64,000 bases of DNA from Paenibacillus sp. FSL R7-0337 (GTDB lineage: Bacteria > Bacillota > Bacilli > Paenibacillales > Paenibacillaceae): positions 4,588,001 to 4,652,000 of the forward strand of contig NZ_CP150218.1 of NCBI RefSeq assembly GCF_037969875.1. The letters run 5' to 3'. Positions 7,488-17,024 of the stretch are shown one piece after another (position 1 is the first letter of the stretch; each line of letters opens with the position of its first letter). The position numbers were made by a program, and so were the translations under genes. Under the pieces are notes generated by a model that made no database searches, was not told where the DNA came from, and saw only the letters and a list, made by a program, of their open reading frames with translations.

Positions 7488-10400
7488 ATGAACCGTTTGA
7501 TTAATTCGAATCAGAGCAGCTCGATTGAAGAGAAATCAAATCCTATTCAAAGAGTTTTTTTTACGTGGACACGTCCCTTCATTAATAAAGCTATTCGTAA
7601 GGATCTGCCAATAAGTGCTGTTCAAGAATCATGTATGGTCATTCCCTCCGCCTATGGGATAGATCATTTTCAAGAAGAGTCTGAGTCCGTTCGCAGACAA
7701 AAAAATGTGATGCCACTGATTATGCATATTGTGCGTCAGTTGAAGTTCTCCTTTCTTGCTTATGCGCTGCTTGCTTTTCTGACACTGGCATTACAATTCT
7801 CCATCCCGTATTTGTTTCCTGATATTCTTCGCTCAATTATTAACGGAAGCTCGCAGCCGCACGGTAAAGCACTAGGAGGTATATTCCTGTTTATCGCCAT
7901 ACAGATGATTAAGGTAATCTGTAATTCTCAATTTTTACATTTTCGTTGGAAGCTAATTACATCGATTGAATTTAATTATCGAAATATACTTTTCAAAAAT
8001 ATTTTGCGGAAAAGAGAATCTTCTCAGCGAGCAGGACAATTGATCGATTTGTATGGAAACCAGATTAGCTGGTTAAGAGGAATTGTCTGGTTTATAGACG
8101 GTGTAAGCAGCGCCCTTGGTGTTATATTTGGAGTTGCACTCCTGGTAATGTATTTAGGAGTGGGGGGTCTTATGGGATGCTTGTTATTATTCGCAGCACC
8201 AATGTTCTCACGGCTACTTCGTACACTGAATCAGGTAGATACAGAGTTAAGCAAAGTGAATAGTAAGAGGCTCTTTGAAATTAACGACTTTCTTCACAAG
8301 TTTAAAGAAGCTAAACAAATGAATTTTACCAACTACTTCATTCAAAAGATTAAAAATGAAAGATCACGACAATCGGAAGTTTTACATAAAAAAAGTAAGG
8401 TTCAGATTTTATTAACCCTCATTAACTACTCTATGGTACCTTTAACAGCTATGATATGTATCGGTTTCTCCTCCCTCATGGGCTATCCGCTAAGTGTTGA
8501 AAAAACCATGGCTTCCTTTATCGTTTTTGGCCTCCTTGATCGTTGTATTAACGACTTCCTAGTTAGTATAAATACGGTTAGACAAGGAATGAAGGCAATC
8601 TCACTAGTACAGGAATATGTTAGTCTGGATGAATTTGCATGGGAGGGAAGCCATTCAACTCCCCCACAAGCAGAGACAATCGCACTACAGAAAGCATCCT
8701 TTAGTAATTTTACGGACCCAAGTCAGATACTGCTTACAGATATAGACCTAACCATTGCTCCAGGACAGTTAGTTGTCTTAGTGGGCGAAACAGGATCTGG
8801 GAAAACAACTCTGCTACGTTCAATAGCAGGGTATTTGGAATGCGTTCAGGGTGAGAGCCGCCTGGCTCAGCAATGTGAGGAGGTCTTGGATAATTCTCCA
8901 TTATTTCCGGTAAGTATTAGGGATAATATTATCCTGGACAGACCTTATGAAGAAGCGCGTTATGATCAGATTATTCATGCATGCGAGTTAGGCGAGGATC
9001 TGGAACAATGGGCGAGTGGAGACTCTACTATTATTAATACGGATATGGTCAATCTGTCAGGCGGACAGAAAAAAAGAATTCTATTAGCCCGGGCTGCATA
9101 TCAGGGGGCCCAAGTAGTACTGCTTGACCAAATCTTAAACTCTTTGGATGCAAAGGTACGGAAGAGAGTACTCAGAAATCTTATTTTAGATTTTTGGAAA
9201 GATACAACGAGAATTATGGTAGCAGCAACCATAGACCAGGAATTATTCGAACAAGCGGACCAAGTTATTGTAATGAGAGAGGGGCGTATTCAGCATTCCT
9301 TTCAAAATAGTGAACTCAATCACAGTACACTACGGGAATTCCTCCCTGATGAAATTGCAATTCAAATCAAGAATGAAATCACGCAAAATGAACGGTCTGA
9401 AGGACGTGAATTAAATCTGGATGCGCCGGATTCTGACGAAAATACAGGGACTAAGCAATCCGGCTTAAAGATCCTCAAAAATTATTTTTTGGAGATTGGG
9501 AACAGGCCGATATTATTTCTTTTCATATTTTTATTTATCTTAGCGCAGATTATCGATGTTGCATCCATATATATAGTGCCACGATTCGGCGGGAATGCAG
9601 CAAACCCAATTTTGTTTTCCTCTATTTATTTTGGCGTAGCCCTCTTGCTGGTCCTCACCAATATTGTTCGCATAAGTATAATTTATCTAGGTAATGTAAA
9701 AGCAGGCGAATCTTTTCATCAGCAGTTATTACAGAGGGTATCCAAAATGAGCTTTTTGCAGTTCAGCAAACAGCAGAATGGTTCTTTATCTGCCCGTTTT
9801 TCCAATGATATGAAAGTTATTGATATGGATATGAGTGGTTATACCAGTAATTTGCTGGAATCATTTTTTAAAATTATTACTGCATCCCTATTAATAGCAT
9901 ATTCAGATTTATATATGGTTCTGGTCCTGGGTGTATTCCTGATTTTTTTCAATAAGATTCAGAAAGAAGTTCGTATTACAGGTAAAATTACCTCTAAGTT
10001 AGCTAACGAAGCTCACGAACCATGCCTTGCTATTCTGAAGTCTGCAGCAGCAGATTCTGATTATGTGAGAAAGAAAAATCTTCAAGTGTATTTATTGAAT
10101 ATATGGAAAGAAAAAATATTCTATACACTAAATGCTGAGTATACAAGGCAGTCTGTTAATAGATTTTATCTGTTCTGGATAGAAGTTGCAGGGTATTTTA
10201 CATTTTCTGCTTTCTTGATTCTTATGAGCTTAAAGGGGTTTTCAGGAAATCCTGTTGTTATTTACGTTACTTTAACGTATACGTTAACAGCATTTTCTAA
10301 TTTTGAGGTCCTACTTAGAGACCTTCGTCATATGGAGATTGGGACGAATTCACTTGAAAGAATCTTGGATCTTGAAAATGAAGAATCCCCAAAAACCATA

Positions 10401-11075
10401 CATGAGAGCTTACCGCCCTTTATAAATACAGCAGGGGGCCTGACAATCAGGAATTTGAGCGCTCAGTATAATGATTCAAGGCCGATCATCTCTGGACTGA
10501 CCCTCAAACTTGAACCAAATCAAAACCTGCTTGTCAAAGGAAGAACGGGAAGTGGCAAGTCTACGTTATTTTACTGCCTGACCCAATTTATGGACTATGA
10601 AGGTGAGATTCTGCTTGGAGATACGAATGTTAAATCCATTCCAGATCATTTGTTGGCGAAGAAAATCGTGACTTTACCACAGCGTCCCGTACTCTACCAC
10701 GGAACTCTAAGAGAGAATTTGGACCCCGAGCAGCAATGTACGGATCAGGAGATATGGTCAATGCTTGAGAAGTTGAAACTTAAGGGCAGAGTAAGCTCCC
10801 TTGAACAAGAGACCAATGAGTATTTGGATAGCTTCAGCCAGGGCGAGAAGCAACTCCTTAATATGGGGAGATGTCTTCTCCTCAAGCCGGAATTGTTATT
10901 AATTGATGAGGCGACTACCGATATTTATGGAACGCATGAGTCAGATCTATACAGACTACTGAGTCTGGAGTTGCCTAATACGATGGTAATTGGTATTTCA
11001 CACAAAGATACTCAGTCCAACTTTTATCATAACATTTTGGATATTGAAGATATGAAGCTTAAACGAATGGGATGA
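7488..11075 (+). CDS. full-length ABCC-like ABC exporter (TMD-NBD-TMD-NBD)
   Basis: A 1195-aa polypeptide holds two membrane domains and two ATPase domains in one chain, an arrangement common in eukaryotic MRP (ABCC) pumps and less so in bacteria. NBD1 has Walker A with Lys439 and LSGGQKKR, but its Walker B is LLDQ (Asp547-Gln548, no catalytic Glu) and the H-loop region reads AATIDQE without His. NBD2 has Walker A with Lys1024, an ABCC-type signature FSQGEKQ, Walker B LLLIDEAT and an H-loop His (GISHKD). So site 1 looks catalytically dead. The gene and its upstream DNA are clearly more AT-rich than the neighbours, suggesting transfer. GAAGGG directly touches the ATG at 7488, so TTG at 7497 may be the true start. 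The substrate is unknown. Confidence 0.85.
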   Translation: MNRLINSNQSSSIEEKSNPIQRVFFTWTRPFINKAIRKDLPISAVQESCMVIPSAYGIDHFQEESESVRRQKNVMPLIMHIVRQLKFSFLAYALLAFLTLALQFSIPYLFPDILRSIINGSSQPHGKALGGIFLFIAIQMIKVICNSQFLHFRWKLITSIEFNYRNILFKNILRKRESSQRAGQLIDLYGNQISWLRGIVWFIDGVSSALGVIFGVALLVMYLGVGGLMGCLLLFAAPMFSRLLRTLNQVDTELSKVNSKRLFEINDFLHKFKEAKQMNFTNYFIQKIKNERSRQSEVLHKKSKVQILLTLINYSMVPLTAMICIGFSSLMGYPLSVEKTMASFIVFGLLDRCINDFLVSINTVRQGMKAISLVQEYVSLDEFAWEGSHSTPPQAETIALQKASFSNFTDPSQILLTDIDLTIAPGQLVVLVGETGSGKTTLLRSIAGYLECVQGESRLAQQCEEVLDNSPLFPVSIRDNIILDRPYEEARYDQIIHACELGEDLEQWASGDSTIINTDMVNLSGGQKKRILLARAAYQGAQVVLLDQILNSLDAKVRKRVLRNLILDFWKDTTRIMVAATIDQELFEQADQVIVMREGRIQHSFQNSELNHSTLREFLPDEIAIQIKNEITQNERSEGRELNLDAPDSDENTGTKQSGLKILKNYFLEIGNRPILFLFIFLFILAQIIDVASIYIVPRFGGNAANPILFSSIYFGVALLLVLTNIVRISIIYLGNVKAGESFHQQLLQRVSKMSFLQFSKQQNGSLSARFSNDMKVIDMDMSGYTSNLLESFFKIITASLLIAYSDLYMVLVLGVFLIFFNKIQKEVRITGKITSKLANEAHEPCLAILKSAAADSDYVRKKNLQVYLLNIWKEKIFYTLNAEYTRQSVNRFYLFWIEVAGYFTFSAFLILMSLKGFSGNPVVIYVTLTYTLTAFSNFEVLLRDLRHMEIGTNSLERILDLENEESPKTIHESLPPFINTAGGLTIRNLSAQYNDSRPIISGLTLKLEPNQNLLVKGRTGSGKSTLFYCLTQFMDYEGEILLGDTNVKSIPDHLLAKKIVTLPQRPVLYHGTLRENLDPEQQCTDQEIWSMLEKLKLKGRVSSLEQETNEYLDSFSQGEKQLLNMGRCLLLKPELLLIDEATTDIYGTHESDLYRLLSLELPNTMVIGISHKDTQSNFYHNILDIEDMKLKRMG

Positions 11076-11079
11076 TTCT

Positions 11080-11529
11080 CTACCACTCCATAAAATTCTC
11101 TTCAATCAGCGCAGCAAACGATTCTGCGATCACCTCGTAATCCCCGTTATCATGGTCGATGAGCAGCACGCGGCCTTCGGGGTCAAGCAGGATCGGGTTA
11201 CCTGAGCCGTCCATAGAGAAGACTGCACTTCGTGCAAGCAGCCCGCTCATAGGGGTATCCTTGTAATCCTCGCGGAAGGACAACGTTAACTCGGTCACAC
11301 TCTCCCGCCCGATGGAGGAGCCGTTGCTGAAAGCGTGTACGGGAAGCCCGGCATAGGCGCCGCCAAAGCTTCGGATGAATTGAACATAATCCTGATCCAG
11401 CGACAGACCCAGCTGCTTCTCTGCCCCAGCGATTTGTTCCTCTGTTGCTGGTGTACCGAGCAGACTCTGATTCCCCTCTTTGGTTAAAAAAAGCTGCAAA
11501 CGTTCCATTAGCGCATTATGCATTGCCAT
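11080..11529 (-). CDS. SMI1/KNR4 family protein
   Basis: This 149-aa cytosolic protein has the SMI1/KNR4 layout: an N-terminal helix, TEEQIAGAEKQLGLSL, then DYVQFIRSFGGAYAG, and a C-terminal IDHDNGDYEVIAESF. In bacteria this superfamily is widespread among immunity proteins of polymorphic toxins and also occurs as housekeeping proteins of unknown function. No toxin gene is adjacent. The stop lies 4 nt from that of the convergent ABC exporter. GC content is back to the local norm here, so the AT-rich segment ends before it. Confidence 0.8.
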   Translation of the reverse strand: MAMHNALMERLQLFLTKEGNQSLLGTPATEEQIAGAEKQLGLSLDQDYVQFIRSFGGAYAGLPVHAFSNGSSIGRESVTELTLSFREDYKDTPMSGLLARSAVFSMDGSGNPILLDPEGRVLLIDHDNGDYEVIAESFAALIEENFMEW

Positions 11530-11642
11530 TCCCCCGCTTCTAAGAGTATCTATTAATCATAACAAGAGCGGGGCTTAGGTCAATAGTGCGCTTTGAATGA
11601 TCTGAGTATTTAGCTGTGAAGGCGTATGAGCCGCATATAAAA

Positions 11643-11683
11643 AAGCTGTCCCACGCGCAGTATGCCTGCTCGTAGGACAGCTT
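11643..11683 (-). terminator. terminator of the small exported-protein gene
   Basis: AAGCTGTCC and GGACAGCTT form a 9-bp stem. On the minus strand the stem runs into six T, which places it at the end of the gene at 11730-12140. Confidence 0.75.
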
Positions 11684-11729
11684 ATTTAAATACGTTCAGC
11701 CACATTTAATTGTCGCTGCGCCCATTCAC

Positions 11730-12140
11730 TCACCCAAACGAAGTTTCGACACTCTGCGCCACAATCTCCCTGAGCTCAGCCCTCTGAGCATTGAACTGCT
11801 GTAGGGTGATGCCGCCGCTGGCGAGTCTGGCTTCGAGCTGCTGGGTCAGCTGCTTGACCTGCAAGTTGATAACCCGGGTCACGTTGCCGCCATTCTCTTC
11901 GGCGATGTTGCGCAGGGATTTTCCGTCATACAAGGCGTCGTATAGCTCTTCGTCAGAGGTAGGGTTCAGGTTCAGGGCATCCAGCAGCTCATCGGTATCG
12001 GCCACATCAGAGGTGGACCATTTGGCGACAGGAAGGGTATGTAAAGCCGGCTTGCCCCAGGCCGTTCCTCCGAACGACATGGCTACGATCATTGTTCCTA
12101 CAATCATTACACGCTTAATATTCATATGTTTTATATTCAT
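11730..12140 (-). CDS. small exported protein next to a two-component system
   Basis: The 136-aa product starts MNIKHMNIKRVMIVGTMIVA and has a signal peptide ending near AWGKPA. The mature part has two similar helical stretches: TSDEELYDALYDGKSLRNIA, then VKQLTQQLEARLASGGITLQ before a C-terminal helix. I recognise it only as a small secreted protein of Bacillales; its function is not known. ATG at 12140 is chosen for AAGAGGA 8 nt upstream; an upstream frame extension has no ribosome site. It diverges from the response-regulator gene, and the shared spacer holds three 11-bp-spaced direct repeats, so it may be a target of that system. Confidence 0.75.
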   Translation of the reverse strand: MNIKHMNIKRVMIVGTMIVAMSFGGTAWGKPALHTLPVAKWSTSDVADTDELLDALNLNPTSDEELYDALYDGKSLRNIAEENGGNVTRVINLQVKQLTQQLEARLASGGITLQQFNAQRAELREIVAQSVETSFG

Positions 12141-12247
12141 GTGTATAATCCTCTTTTCGTGGTTGGTTATATCGGTCAAGGTTCATCATTTACGGCGGCT
12201 AGTGAACTTCAGCTAAGTACAGTTTACCCAATAATACTGAAATGAAG

Positions 12248-12275
12248 CTTAAGTCTTCTTAAAGATAACCTAAAC
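12248..12275. promoter_or_regulatory. three 11-bp-spaced direct repeats, candidate response-regulator box
   Basis: CTTAAG (12248-12253), TTAAAG (12259-12264) and CTAAAC (12270-12275) recur exactly every 11 bp. OmpR/PhoB-type regulators bind tandem half-sites one helical turn apart, and the spacer separates the regulator gene from the exported-protein gene. The pairing with this regulator is inference. Confidence 0.5.
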
Positions 12276-12378
12276 TTTGCTTGTCTCTGCCGGTTCCTTG
12301 CTCCGGCTTCTTCATCTGCGTTATTCTTGAAGGACATTACCCGAACTGAACAAGCGAGAGCGGAAGGATGGGCCGTCT

Positions 12379-13071
12379 ATGAAAAAAATACTGGTCGTTG
12401 ATGACGAACCGGCCATTGTGAGTGCGATTGCCTACGCGCTGCGGCGTGAAGGCTATGAAGTCGATACTGCCGGTGACGGGGAGGAAGCGTTAAGCAAGGC
12501 GAATACCTTCCGTCCAAATGTGCTGGTGCTGGATGTAATGATGCCGAAGCTGAGCGGTTATGATGTCTGCCGCAAGCTGGAGGACCGGGATGATATTGGA
12601 ATTATCCTGCTGACTGTCAAGAATGATATTGTCGATAAAATTGTCGGTCTGGAGCTTGGTGCAGACGATTATATGACCAAGCCCTTTGAGATCCGCGAGC
12701 TGCTGGCCCGGGTGAAGGCGCTGCTGCGCCGGCTGGAGAAGAATACGGCTGAGGTCCGAAGTGAGCTGATCGAATACGGTCTCTTGCAGGTTTACCCGGA
12801 CCGGCGCAGCGCCGAGCTTGGCGGGGAGCTGCTGGAGCTGACCCCGAAGGAATTCGATCTGCTGCATCTGCTGCTCTCGCACCCGCAGCGGGTGTATATG
12901 CGCGAGGAGCTGCTGGAGCAGATCTGGGATATGGACTATGCCGGGGGAACGCGCACCGTAGATATTCATATTCAGCGGCTGCGCAAAAAGCTGGGCGAGC
13001 CCTACCAGAATATCCTGCAAACCGTCTACGGCGTAGGCTATAAGGCAGTGCCTGCTGGGAGCTACTCATGA
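12379..13071 (+). CDS. OmpR/PhoB-family response regulator
   Basis: The receiver domain (residues 1-115) has the acidic pair in VVDDE, the phospho-acceptor Asp52 (LVLDVMMP) and Lys101 (MTKPF). The winged-helix DNA-binding domain (about 130-226) shows LTPKEFDLLHLLLSHPQRV and VDIHIQRLRKKLGEP. At 230 aa it is full length. The stop codon overlaps the kinase start by 4 nt (ATGA), so the two are co-translated. The signal sensed by the pair is unknown. Direct repeats upstream (12248-12275) may be its own binding site. Confidence 0.95.
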   Translation: MKKILVVDDEPAIVSAIAYALRREGYEVDTAGDGEEALSKANTFRPNVLVLDVMMPKLSGYDVCRKLEDRDDIGIILLTVKNDIVDKIVGLELGADDYMTKPFEIRELLARVKALLRRLEKNTAEVRSELIEYGLLQVYPDRRSAELGGELLELTPKEFDLLHLLLSHPQRVYMREELLEQIWDMDYAGGTRTVDIHIQRLRKKLGEPYQNILQTVYGVGYKAVPAGSYS

Positions 13072-14540
13072 GAATCAGCATTAAGCTGAAGTTCAGCCTG
13101 TTCCTGGCGGCGCTGCTGATTCTGGCCGTCGGCGTGCTGAGCTACTTCGTCCTGCGCGGCGTGGAGCGCAATGAGCAGGGCCAGACGGAGCGCAGTCTGG
13201 CCCAGCATGTCAACACGGTCAATCTGCGCGTGAAGCAGACGTATTATACAGGCGCGCGCCTTACGCCGCAGGTCTTCATGCAGCAGCGCGGCAAGGCGCT
13301 GGCTGCCGAGCTGGCCGGATTCACCGGCCTGGAGGTGACCCTGTACGACAGCCAGGGACAGCAGGCGGGCACCTCAGCGCAAGGCGAGCCTGGGACGGGT
13401 CCGGGCAAGCCGGATCTCAGCACAGCGCTGGACTACGCGCTGAATAACAAGGTCGCCTACCAGAGTGAAGGCGACAAGCTGTTCTACCTGGCCCCGCTGC
13501 AGGGACCGGAGGGGCAGATGGGTGTGGTGCAGCTGCAGTATTCCCTGGAGGGCGCCCGCAGCTTCCAGCAGACACTGCTGAATCTGTTCCTGACGACAGG
13601 CGGCGCCGTGCTGGTGTTCAGCTTCATCCTCGGGTATCTGTATTTCAACCGTGCGGCTGCCTCCATCGGGCGGCTGAAGAAGGCAGCGGAGGATATCCGC
13701 GGGGCCAACTATATCACGGCTCCGCCGGTGAGGCGCAAGGATGAGCTGGGGGAGCTGGCCGAGGGCATTTATTTCATGAGCCGGGAGATTGAGCGCAGCA
13801 TTGCCGCCAAGGATGAAGAACGGCACAAGCTGCAGCTGGCTGTGGAGAAGCTTCAGGCGCTGGAGCAGCAGCAGAAGCAGTACATCGGGAACATCAGCCA
13901 TGAATTCAAGACGCCGCTGACCTCGATTAAGGCGTATGTCGACCTGCTGAATATGTATGACGATGACCCCAAGCTGCTGCATGATGCCAAGCTGAGTATT
14001 GCCAAGGAAACAGAGCGGCTGTACGAGATGGTGGAGAAGGTGCTGCAATTGACGGCGCTTGAGAAGTATGATTTTGAATCCCAGGCAGAGCTGCTGGAGG
14101 TTGAGAGTACGCTGAGCGATATCTGCGGACGGATGAAAGGCAAGGCGGAGCGCTACGGCCTCACAGTCACGCTTGACGCCCAGCCTGCGCATATCTGGAT
14201 TGACCGGGAGAGCTTCATGCATATCTTCATCAATCTGCTGGACAATGCAATCAAATATAATGTTCCGCAGGGGAGTATCCATCTGCACAGCGAGGTAAGG
14301 GATCAGCGGGTGTGGATTACTGTACGGGATTCCGGCATCGGCATTCCGGAGGCGTCGCGGGAGAAGATCTTCGAAGCGTTCTATACGGTCAATCGTGACC
14401 GTTCCAGAGCCTCGGGCGGCACAGGGCTTGGCCTCTCGCTGGTCCGTAATCTGGTGGAGAAGCAGGGCGGAACCATTATCTTGCTGGAAGGCTCAGGCGA
14501 AGGGGCGGCGTTTGAGCTGTCTTTTCCGCTGGTGACCTGA
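13068..14540 (+). CDS. HAMP-containing sensor histidine kinase
   Basis: A membrane kinase of 490 aa. A first membrane segment (about 7-29) is followed by an outside sensor region of about 140 residues and a second segment (about 168-190). Then come a HAMP linker (RLKKAAEDIRGANYI), a HisKA domain with NISHEFKTPLTS (His278) and an ATPase domain with the N box (LLDNAIKYN), G1 (DSGIGIP) and G2 (GGTGLGLSL). It partners the response regulator that it overlaps by 4 nt. A lipoprotein gene follows 103 nt later and may modulate the sensor or belong to the same response. Confidence 0.95.
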   Translation: MRISIKLKFSLFLAALLILAVGVLSYFVLRGVERNEQGQTERSLAQHVNTVNLRVKQTYYTGARLTPQVFMQQRGKALAAELAGFTGLEVTLYDSQGQQAGTSAQGEPGTGPGKPDLSTALDYALNNKVAYQSEGDKLFYLAPLQGPEGQMGVVQLQYSLEGARSFQQTLLNLFLTTGGAVLVFSFILGYLYFNRAAASIGRLKKAAEDIRGANYITAPPVRRKDELGELAEGIYFMSREIERSIAAKDEERHKLQLAVEKLQALEQQQKQYIGNISHEFKTPLTSIKAYVDLLNMYDDDPKLLHDAKLSIAKETERLYEMVEKVLQLTALEKYDFESQAELLEVESTLSDICGRMKGKAERYGLTVTLDAQPAHIWIDRESFMHIFINLLDNAIKYNVPQGSIHLHSEVRDQRVWITVRDSGIGIPEASREKIFEAFYTVNRDRSRASGGTGLGLSLVRNLVEKQGGTIILLEGSGEGAAFELSFPLVT

Positions 14541-14643
14541 AGGGATAATGTTTACAAGTTGGATATAGTTGAGATGCGGTTTGGAAATAAGCGTCCGGTA
14601 TGCTGAAGAGGCAACATGAGCGATGAGCTGGAGGGAAGCCTGA

Positions 14644-15765
14644 ATGAATTATATGAGCCATAGAGCCTGGGGCAAAATCTGGAGCATTCTGCTCTGCGGA
14701 GCTGTTCTGCTGTCGGTTACTGCCTGTAGTACTGAGAACACAGATACACGTGAGGTTGTAGAGAAGGCGGGCCGCAAAATTACAGTCCTCGACAATATCA
14801 GCGAACCGGTCTATACGAAGCTGAAGCTTGAGGGCATACAGAAGGTGGAGGGGGTGCGGGGGACGGATTTTGCCGGTGAGGATGTAATGGTAGTGACCAA
14901 GGAGAACCGCAGTCTCCCCTCGCAGGTGATTGAAGGACAGGAACGGTATCCGCTGAATCTCTATCTGTATACCCTGTCCACAGGTGAGGAAGCTTCGCTG
15001 CAGGTTGGAGAGCTGAATTATGGCGCGCCGCAAATCTCCCCGGACAAGACGCATATCTTCTTCAAGGAGCTGTCCGAGATGACTGGGATCGGATACATTA
15101 TGGACCTGGCTGGCGGCGCTCCGGTGAAGGTTAGCGAGACGGAGTTTCAGATCGAGGAAGGGAAATGGGCGGATGATACGCATGTGATTTTTCCTGATAT
15201 GGAAGGCAATATTCGAAGTGCAGATCTAACCGGCAAGCAGGAGACGATCCTGAAGACGGGCATCCCTTATGTGCATGAGGTGGTTCAGACCGGCAGCCGG
15301 ATTCTCTATGTTACAGGTGAAGATAGCCAGCTAAGCGCCTATGACATAGTGACGAAGCAGACTAAGGTGCTGCTAAAGAATGTGATCTGGGCCGTTCCCT
15401 CCCCTGACGGAAGTATGCTGGCGATTGTTGAGCGTACCGGACGCGGAGAGATGACGTTGAAGCTCTGTGACAGCGAGGGCAATGAGCAGTCTAAGCTAGC
15501 TTCGGGGCAGCAGATCTTCGGCACCAGCTGGTCGCCGGACGGCAAGCTGCTGGCTTATGCAGTCACGGCGTCTGGTTCAACGGATGACCAGCAGGACCTG
15601 TTCATTACCGAGGTGGAGACCGGAGAGCAGACGCCTGTGCTGAATGATTTTCATCTGTCTGATCCTCTCCACTGGAGTCCGTCCGGTAAGAAGCTGCTGG
15701 CCACAGCCACAGTGTTGAAGGATAATATCTATCAGTTTCTGACCTATGTGGTCAGCCTGTCGTAA
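14644..15765 (+). CDS. lipoprotein with TolB/WD40-like beta-propeller
   Basis: The signal peptide ends in a lipobox (SVTAC, Cys about residue 28), so the protein is anchored outside the membrane. Propeller repeats are visible as ISPDKTHIFF, VPSPDGSMLA, SWSPDGKLLA and HWSPSGKKLL, the S-P-D-G signature of TolB/DPP-IV-type blades. At 373 aa it fits a single propeller. It follows the kinase in the same direction and is probably co-expressed, perhaps as a sensor accessory, although that is inference. A terminator lies just downstream and serves the convergent anti-sigma gene as well. Confidence 0.85.
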   Translation: MNYMSHRAWGKIWSILLCGAVLLSVTACSTENTDTREVVEKAGRKITVLDNISEPVYTKLKLEGIQKVEGVRGTDFAGEDVMVVTKENRSLPSQVIEGQERYPLNLYLYTLSTGEEASLQVGELNYGAPQISPDKTHIFFKELSEMTGIGYIMDLAGGAPVKVSETEFQIEEGKWADDTHVIFPDMEGNIRSADLTGKQETILKTGIPYVHEVVQTGSRILYVTGEDSQLSAYDIVTKQTKVLLKNVIWAVPSPDGSMLAIVERTGRGEMTLKLCDSEGNEQSKLASGQQIFGTSWSPDGKLLAYAVTASGSTDDQQDLFITEVETGEQTPVLNDFHLSDPLHWSPSGKKLLATATVLKDNIYQFLTYVVSLS

Positions 15766-15778
15766 CGCTTTTATACGC

Positions 15779-15840
15779 CAAAAGCAAAAGGCTGCTCGGG
15801 ATCAGCCGCATGATGGCTACCCGGACAGCCTTGCTTTTTA
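15779..15840. terminator. bidirectional terminator
   Basis: A long stem (AAGCAAAAGGCTG with CAGCCTTGCTTTT, and CGGG with CCCG inside) lies between two convergent genes, with A and T runs on its two flanks that suit both directions. Confidence 0.8.
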
Positions 15841-15875
15841 GATGATGAACAGCATGAAGCGGGAGAACTAATACA

Positions 15876-17024
15876 CTAAGGCTGGAGGGTGATCGTGGTC
15901 TCCAAATTCTTCAGATAAGTCCGTTTGCCCAGATTCCCGCGTCCCGGCAGAATGTTGCCGTTACTGTCTTTTTTCTGCCCCGCAATGGTGAAGTCATCGC
16001 TCTTAACGGTCAGCGTATACGGCTTGATGGTTATGGTCTTAGGTGTGTTAGCAAAAGGAGGATACAGCTCATTCAGATAGTATTCTGTCTCCGGTTTGCT
16101 GTCGTAAAATCCGTATCTATTCGGGTCAATAGAATTGCCCTGGTCGTCTACAAGCTCATAGTACATCATGCTGGCATGAAATTCGCCGGACTGCTCTGCG
16201 GATTGCGGCACCTCACCCTGACTGTTCAGAACCAGACGGGTGGATACCGGAGTGACCTTTAATTGCTCGACAGTATAGCTGAAGGCACCCTCTGTTTTGG
16301 TGATGTTCGGGGTAACCGTGAGGGCGGTATCCATGATTTTTACAGGTGCAGTGAATGTAAAGGTCTCATTCATTTGCTTGACCTTAGCCTCCACCGTCAG
16401 GGTGAATTCATTCGGCAGATTCAAATCGCCCGACAGCTCGGCAAGATAAGCATTATCCTGATAAGGAATATCGCCGAAGGCTCCTGAAGTGAACTTAATC
16501 TGCTGCCCGTCAGCCAAGACGGCCGGTGGCTCAATCAACTGCCCTATAGATTCGCCCGAGAAATCTAATCCGCCCTCATGCTCAAGCTGGAAGCTGAGCC
16601 GTGTGCCGTCATAGAGCAGATCGGTCAGCTTGAGTGTAACTCCGTTATGGGTTACGCTGAGACCCGGCTGTGACAACATCCCCTGACTTTTTGCAAGCTC
16701 AAGCGAGTGCGGAGTGGTTCCCTGATAGAGAATGCCGATCCCCGGAATTTTCTTAAGCGTATCTGCCATTGCCGGTGACACGAAGCCTGCGCCCAGAATG
16801 CCTGCACCTAGAACCCCGGCGATGGTGGCGGCGATAGCTGTTTTTTTGAAAATCCCCGGTCTGGCCTTCGATCCTCTTGATCTTGTTATGCTGCTCATTT
16901 CTTCCTCTCCAATCTTATTCATAATGATCGTGCTTAACTCCGCTCTTGGCTTAACAGATTCCCGAATATGTTGTTCAATAGCATCCATCTCACGATGTCT
17001 TGTTCGCTCCCGATATTGATCCAT
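15876..17024 (-). CDS. DUF4179 membrane protein, probable anti-sigma factor
   Basis: This 382-aa protein begins MDQYRERTRHREMDAIEQHI. It has a short cytosolic N-terminus, one membrane segment (about residues 60-85, TAIAATIAGVLGAGILGAGF) and a large outside part with the DUF4179 domain (TLKKIPGIGILYQG onward). Such proteins hold an ECF sigma factor at the membrane until a signal arrives. The gene overlaps the sigma gene by 35 nt. ATG at 17024 has GAGGAA and AAGGAG upstream; a longer frame to 17051 lacks a ribosome site. There is no zinc-binding HxxxCxxC motif, which is normal for this class. Confidence 0.85.
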   Translation of the reverse strand: MDQYRERTRHREMDAIEQHIRESVKPRAELSTIIMNKIGEEEMSSITRSRGSKARPGIFKKTAIAATIAGVLGAGILGAGFVSPAMADTLKKIPGIGILYQGTTPHSLELAKSQGMLSQPGLSVTHNGVTLKLTDLLYDGTRLSFQLEHEGGLDFSGESIGQLIEPPAVLADGQQIKFTSGAFGDIPYQDNAYLAELSGDLNLPNEFTLTVEAKVKQMNETFTFTAPVKIMDTALTVTPNITKTEGAFSYTVEQLKVTPVSTRLVLNSQGEVPQSAEQSGEFHASMMYYELVDDQGNSIDPNRYGFYDSKPETEYYLNELYPPFANTPKTITIKPYTLTVKSDDFTIAGQKKDSNGNILPGRGNLGKRTYLKNLETTITLQP

